Shown: positions 63,483-64,000 of the stretch, piece by piece
Numbering within the stretch: the first letter of the stretch is position 1
Layout of the letters: every line of letters starts with the position of its first letter
Source: an uncultured Flavobacterium sp.
GTDB lineage: Bacteria; Bacteroidota; Bacteroidia; Flavobacteriales; Flavobacteriaceae
NCBI RefSeq assembly: GCF_943913405.1
Contig: NZ_CALTYA010000001.1
Span: forward strand, 124,001 to 188,000
Reading direction: 5' to 3'
DNA length: 64,000 nucleotides
Position numbers and translations under genes: made by a program
Notes under the pieces: generated by a model
Databases searched by the model: none
The model's input: the letters and a program-made list of their open reading frames with translations, nothing else
Told to the model about the DNA's origin: nothing

Positions 63483-63908
63483 TTATTCTTGAGTTTCTTC
63501 TTTTTTAGCTTTTACAGCTTTTTTCTTTGGAGCTTCAGCTTCTTCAGTTACTGGAGCAGCTTCTTTTTTAGGAGCAGCTTTCTCTTTTTTAGCACCTGGG
63601 AAAGTAATTCCAGAAATTTGGATTTGAGTCAAATATTGACGGTGTCCATTTCTCTTTTTGTAACCTTTTCTTCTTTTCTTTTTGAAGATGATTACTTTGT
63701 CTCCTTTTAAGTGTTGTAACACTTTAGCTTCTACAGAAGCACCTTCTACAGCCGGGGCGCCTAAAGTGATTGTTCCATTATCGTCTAACAAAAGAACTTT
63801 TGCAAATGAAATTGCATCTCCTTCTTTGTCAGCCAAACGGTGAACATAAACCTTTAAGTCTTTGCTTACTTTAAATTGTTGCCCTGCTATCTCTACGATT
63901 GCGTACAT
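63483..63908 (-). CDS. rplU: 50S ribosomal protein L21 with C-terminal extension
   Basis: This is a 141-residue ribosomal protein starting MYAIVEIAGQQFKVSKDLKVYV, with KKKRRKGYKKRNGHRQYLT as the rRNA-binding core. After about residue 108 a Lys/Glu/Ala-rich tail follows (EEAEAPKKKAVKAKKE) that is absent from the ~103-residue E. coli protein. Such tails are common in Bacteroidota. The gene heads the rplU-rpmA operon and its promoter is visible just upstream. Confidence 0.98.
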   Translation of the reverse strand: MYAIVEIAGQQFKVSKDLKVYVHRLADKEGDAISFAKVLLLDDNGTITLGAPAVEGASVEAKVLQHLKGDKVIIFKKKRRKGYKKRNGHRQYLTQIQISGITFPGAKKEKAAPKKEAAPVTEEAEAPKKKAVKAKKEETQE

Positions 63909-63939
63909 AACAATGATGTTTAGTTAATTTTTAAGGTTG

Positions 63940-63969
63940 CAAATATACAACTATTTCTCAAACCTGCAA
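63940..63969 (-). promoter_or_regulatory. rplU-rpmA promoter
   Basis: On the minus strand TTG (63967-63969) is followed after 19 bases by TATATTTG (63940-63947), a textbook Bacteroidota promoter. It gives a short leader before the L21 ATG. Confidence 0.85.
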
Positions 63970-64000
63970 TCCATCCTAAAATTATTTTCACATCTTGCAA

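Noticed and set aside
63909..63939. Autoregulatory L21 leader structure
   Set aside because: The leader from the visible promoter is only about 25-30 bases and shows no stem.

Overview
The window looks like a low-GC Bacteroidota chromosome, most likely Flavobacterium or a close relative. The evidence is a SusC/SusD/SusE starch locus, a secreted amylase ending in a type IX secretion (T9SS) sorting domain, acidic lipoprotein signals of the Bacteroidota surface-export type, UbiA/mevalonate genes in a flavobacterial arrangement, and promoters with the TAnnTTTG -7 element instead of a classical -10 box. The genus is inferred; no rRNA is present to confirm it.

Positions 1-17.9 kb form one complete starch/maltose utilisation locus. 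On the minus strand susC-susD-susE and a T9SS-secreted GH13 amylase (cut by the window start) bind, cut and import starch. Divergently on the plus strand lie a LacI-type regulator, an MFS sugar transporter, beta-phosphoglucomutase, a GH65 maltose phosphorylase, a SusA-like GH13 enzyme and a lipoprotein GH13 enzyme. Together they take starch to maltose, maltose to glucose plus beta-glucose-1-phosphate, and the latter to glucose-6-phosphate. Two LacI-type dyads sit in the divergent control region.

Positions 18-36.9 kb are core genes: a JmjC/cupin protein, a GDPD phosphodiesterase, a flavoprotein, TspO, the isoprenoid genes mvaD and mevalonate kinase with an intervening toxin-antitoxin remnant, a UbiA prenyltransferase, an RluB-type pseudouridine synthase, a SnoaL-like protein, an M3 oligopeptidase, a LytS/LytTR-type two-component pair and a divergent TolC-RND-adaptor efflux operon. 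Several degenerate intergenic repeat families are scattered here.

Positions 37-58.7 kb are an accessory island rich in predicted conflict (defence) genes. They include a 1621-residue exonuclease-RecQ-UvrD fusion, a GGCT-like protein next to an SMC-like ATPase with a zinc-hook-like CxxC and visibly higher G+C, an HD-phosphohydrolase fused to an Hsp90-type ATPase, and a four-gene, translationally coupled ABC-three-component operon (DUF4297-like nuclease/effector, middle component, DUF3732 ATPase, NdpA-like nucleoid protein). The island also holds a 1077-residue fusion of a TM0106/RecB-type nuclease, an IS66 transposase core and four integrase-type repeats, and a large serine recombinase with a small companion ORF. 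It ends just before a tRNA-Leu gene and its terminator.

Positions 58.8-64 kb return to core genes: tRNA-Leu(UAG), an M20 dipeptidase, a TonB-domain protein, a BlaI/BlaR1-like operon whose repeated operator also contains the promoter elements and whose sensor carries a TonB domain, and ribosomal proteins L27 and L21. The most interesting items are the nuclease-transposase fusion, the ABC-3C operon with its NdpA-like fourth gene, the HD-Hsp90 fusion and the self-contained BlaI operator-promoter.
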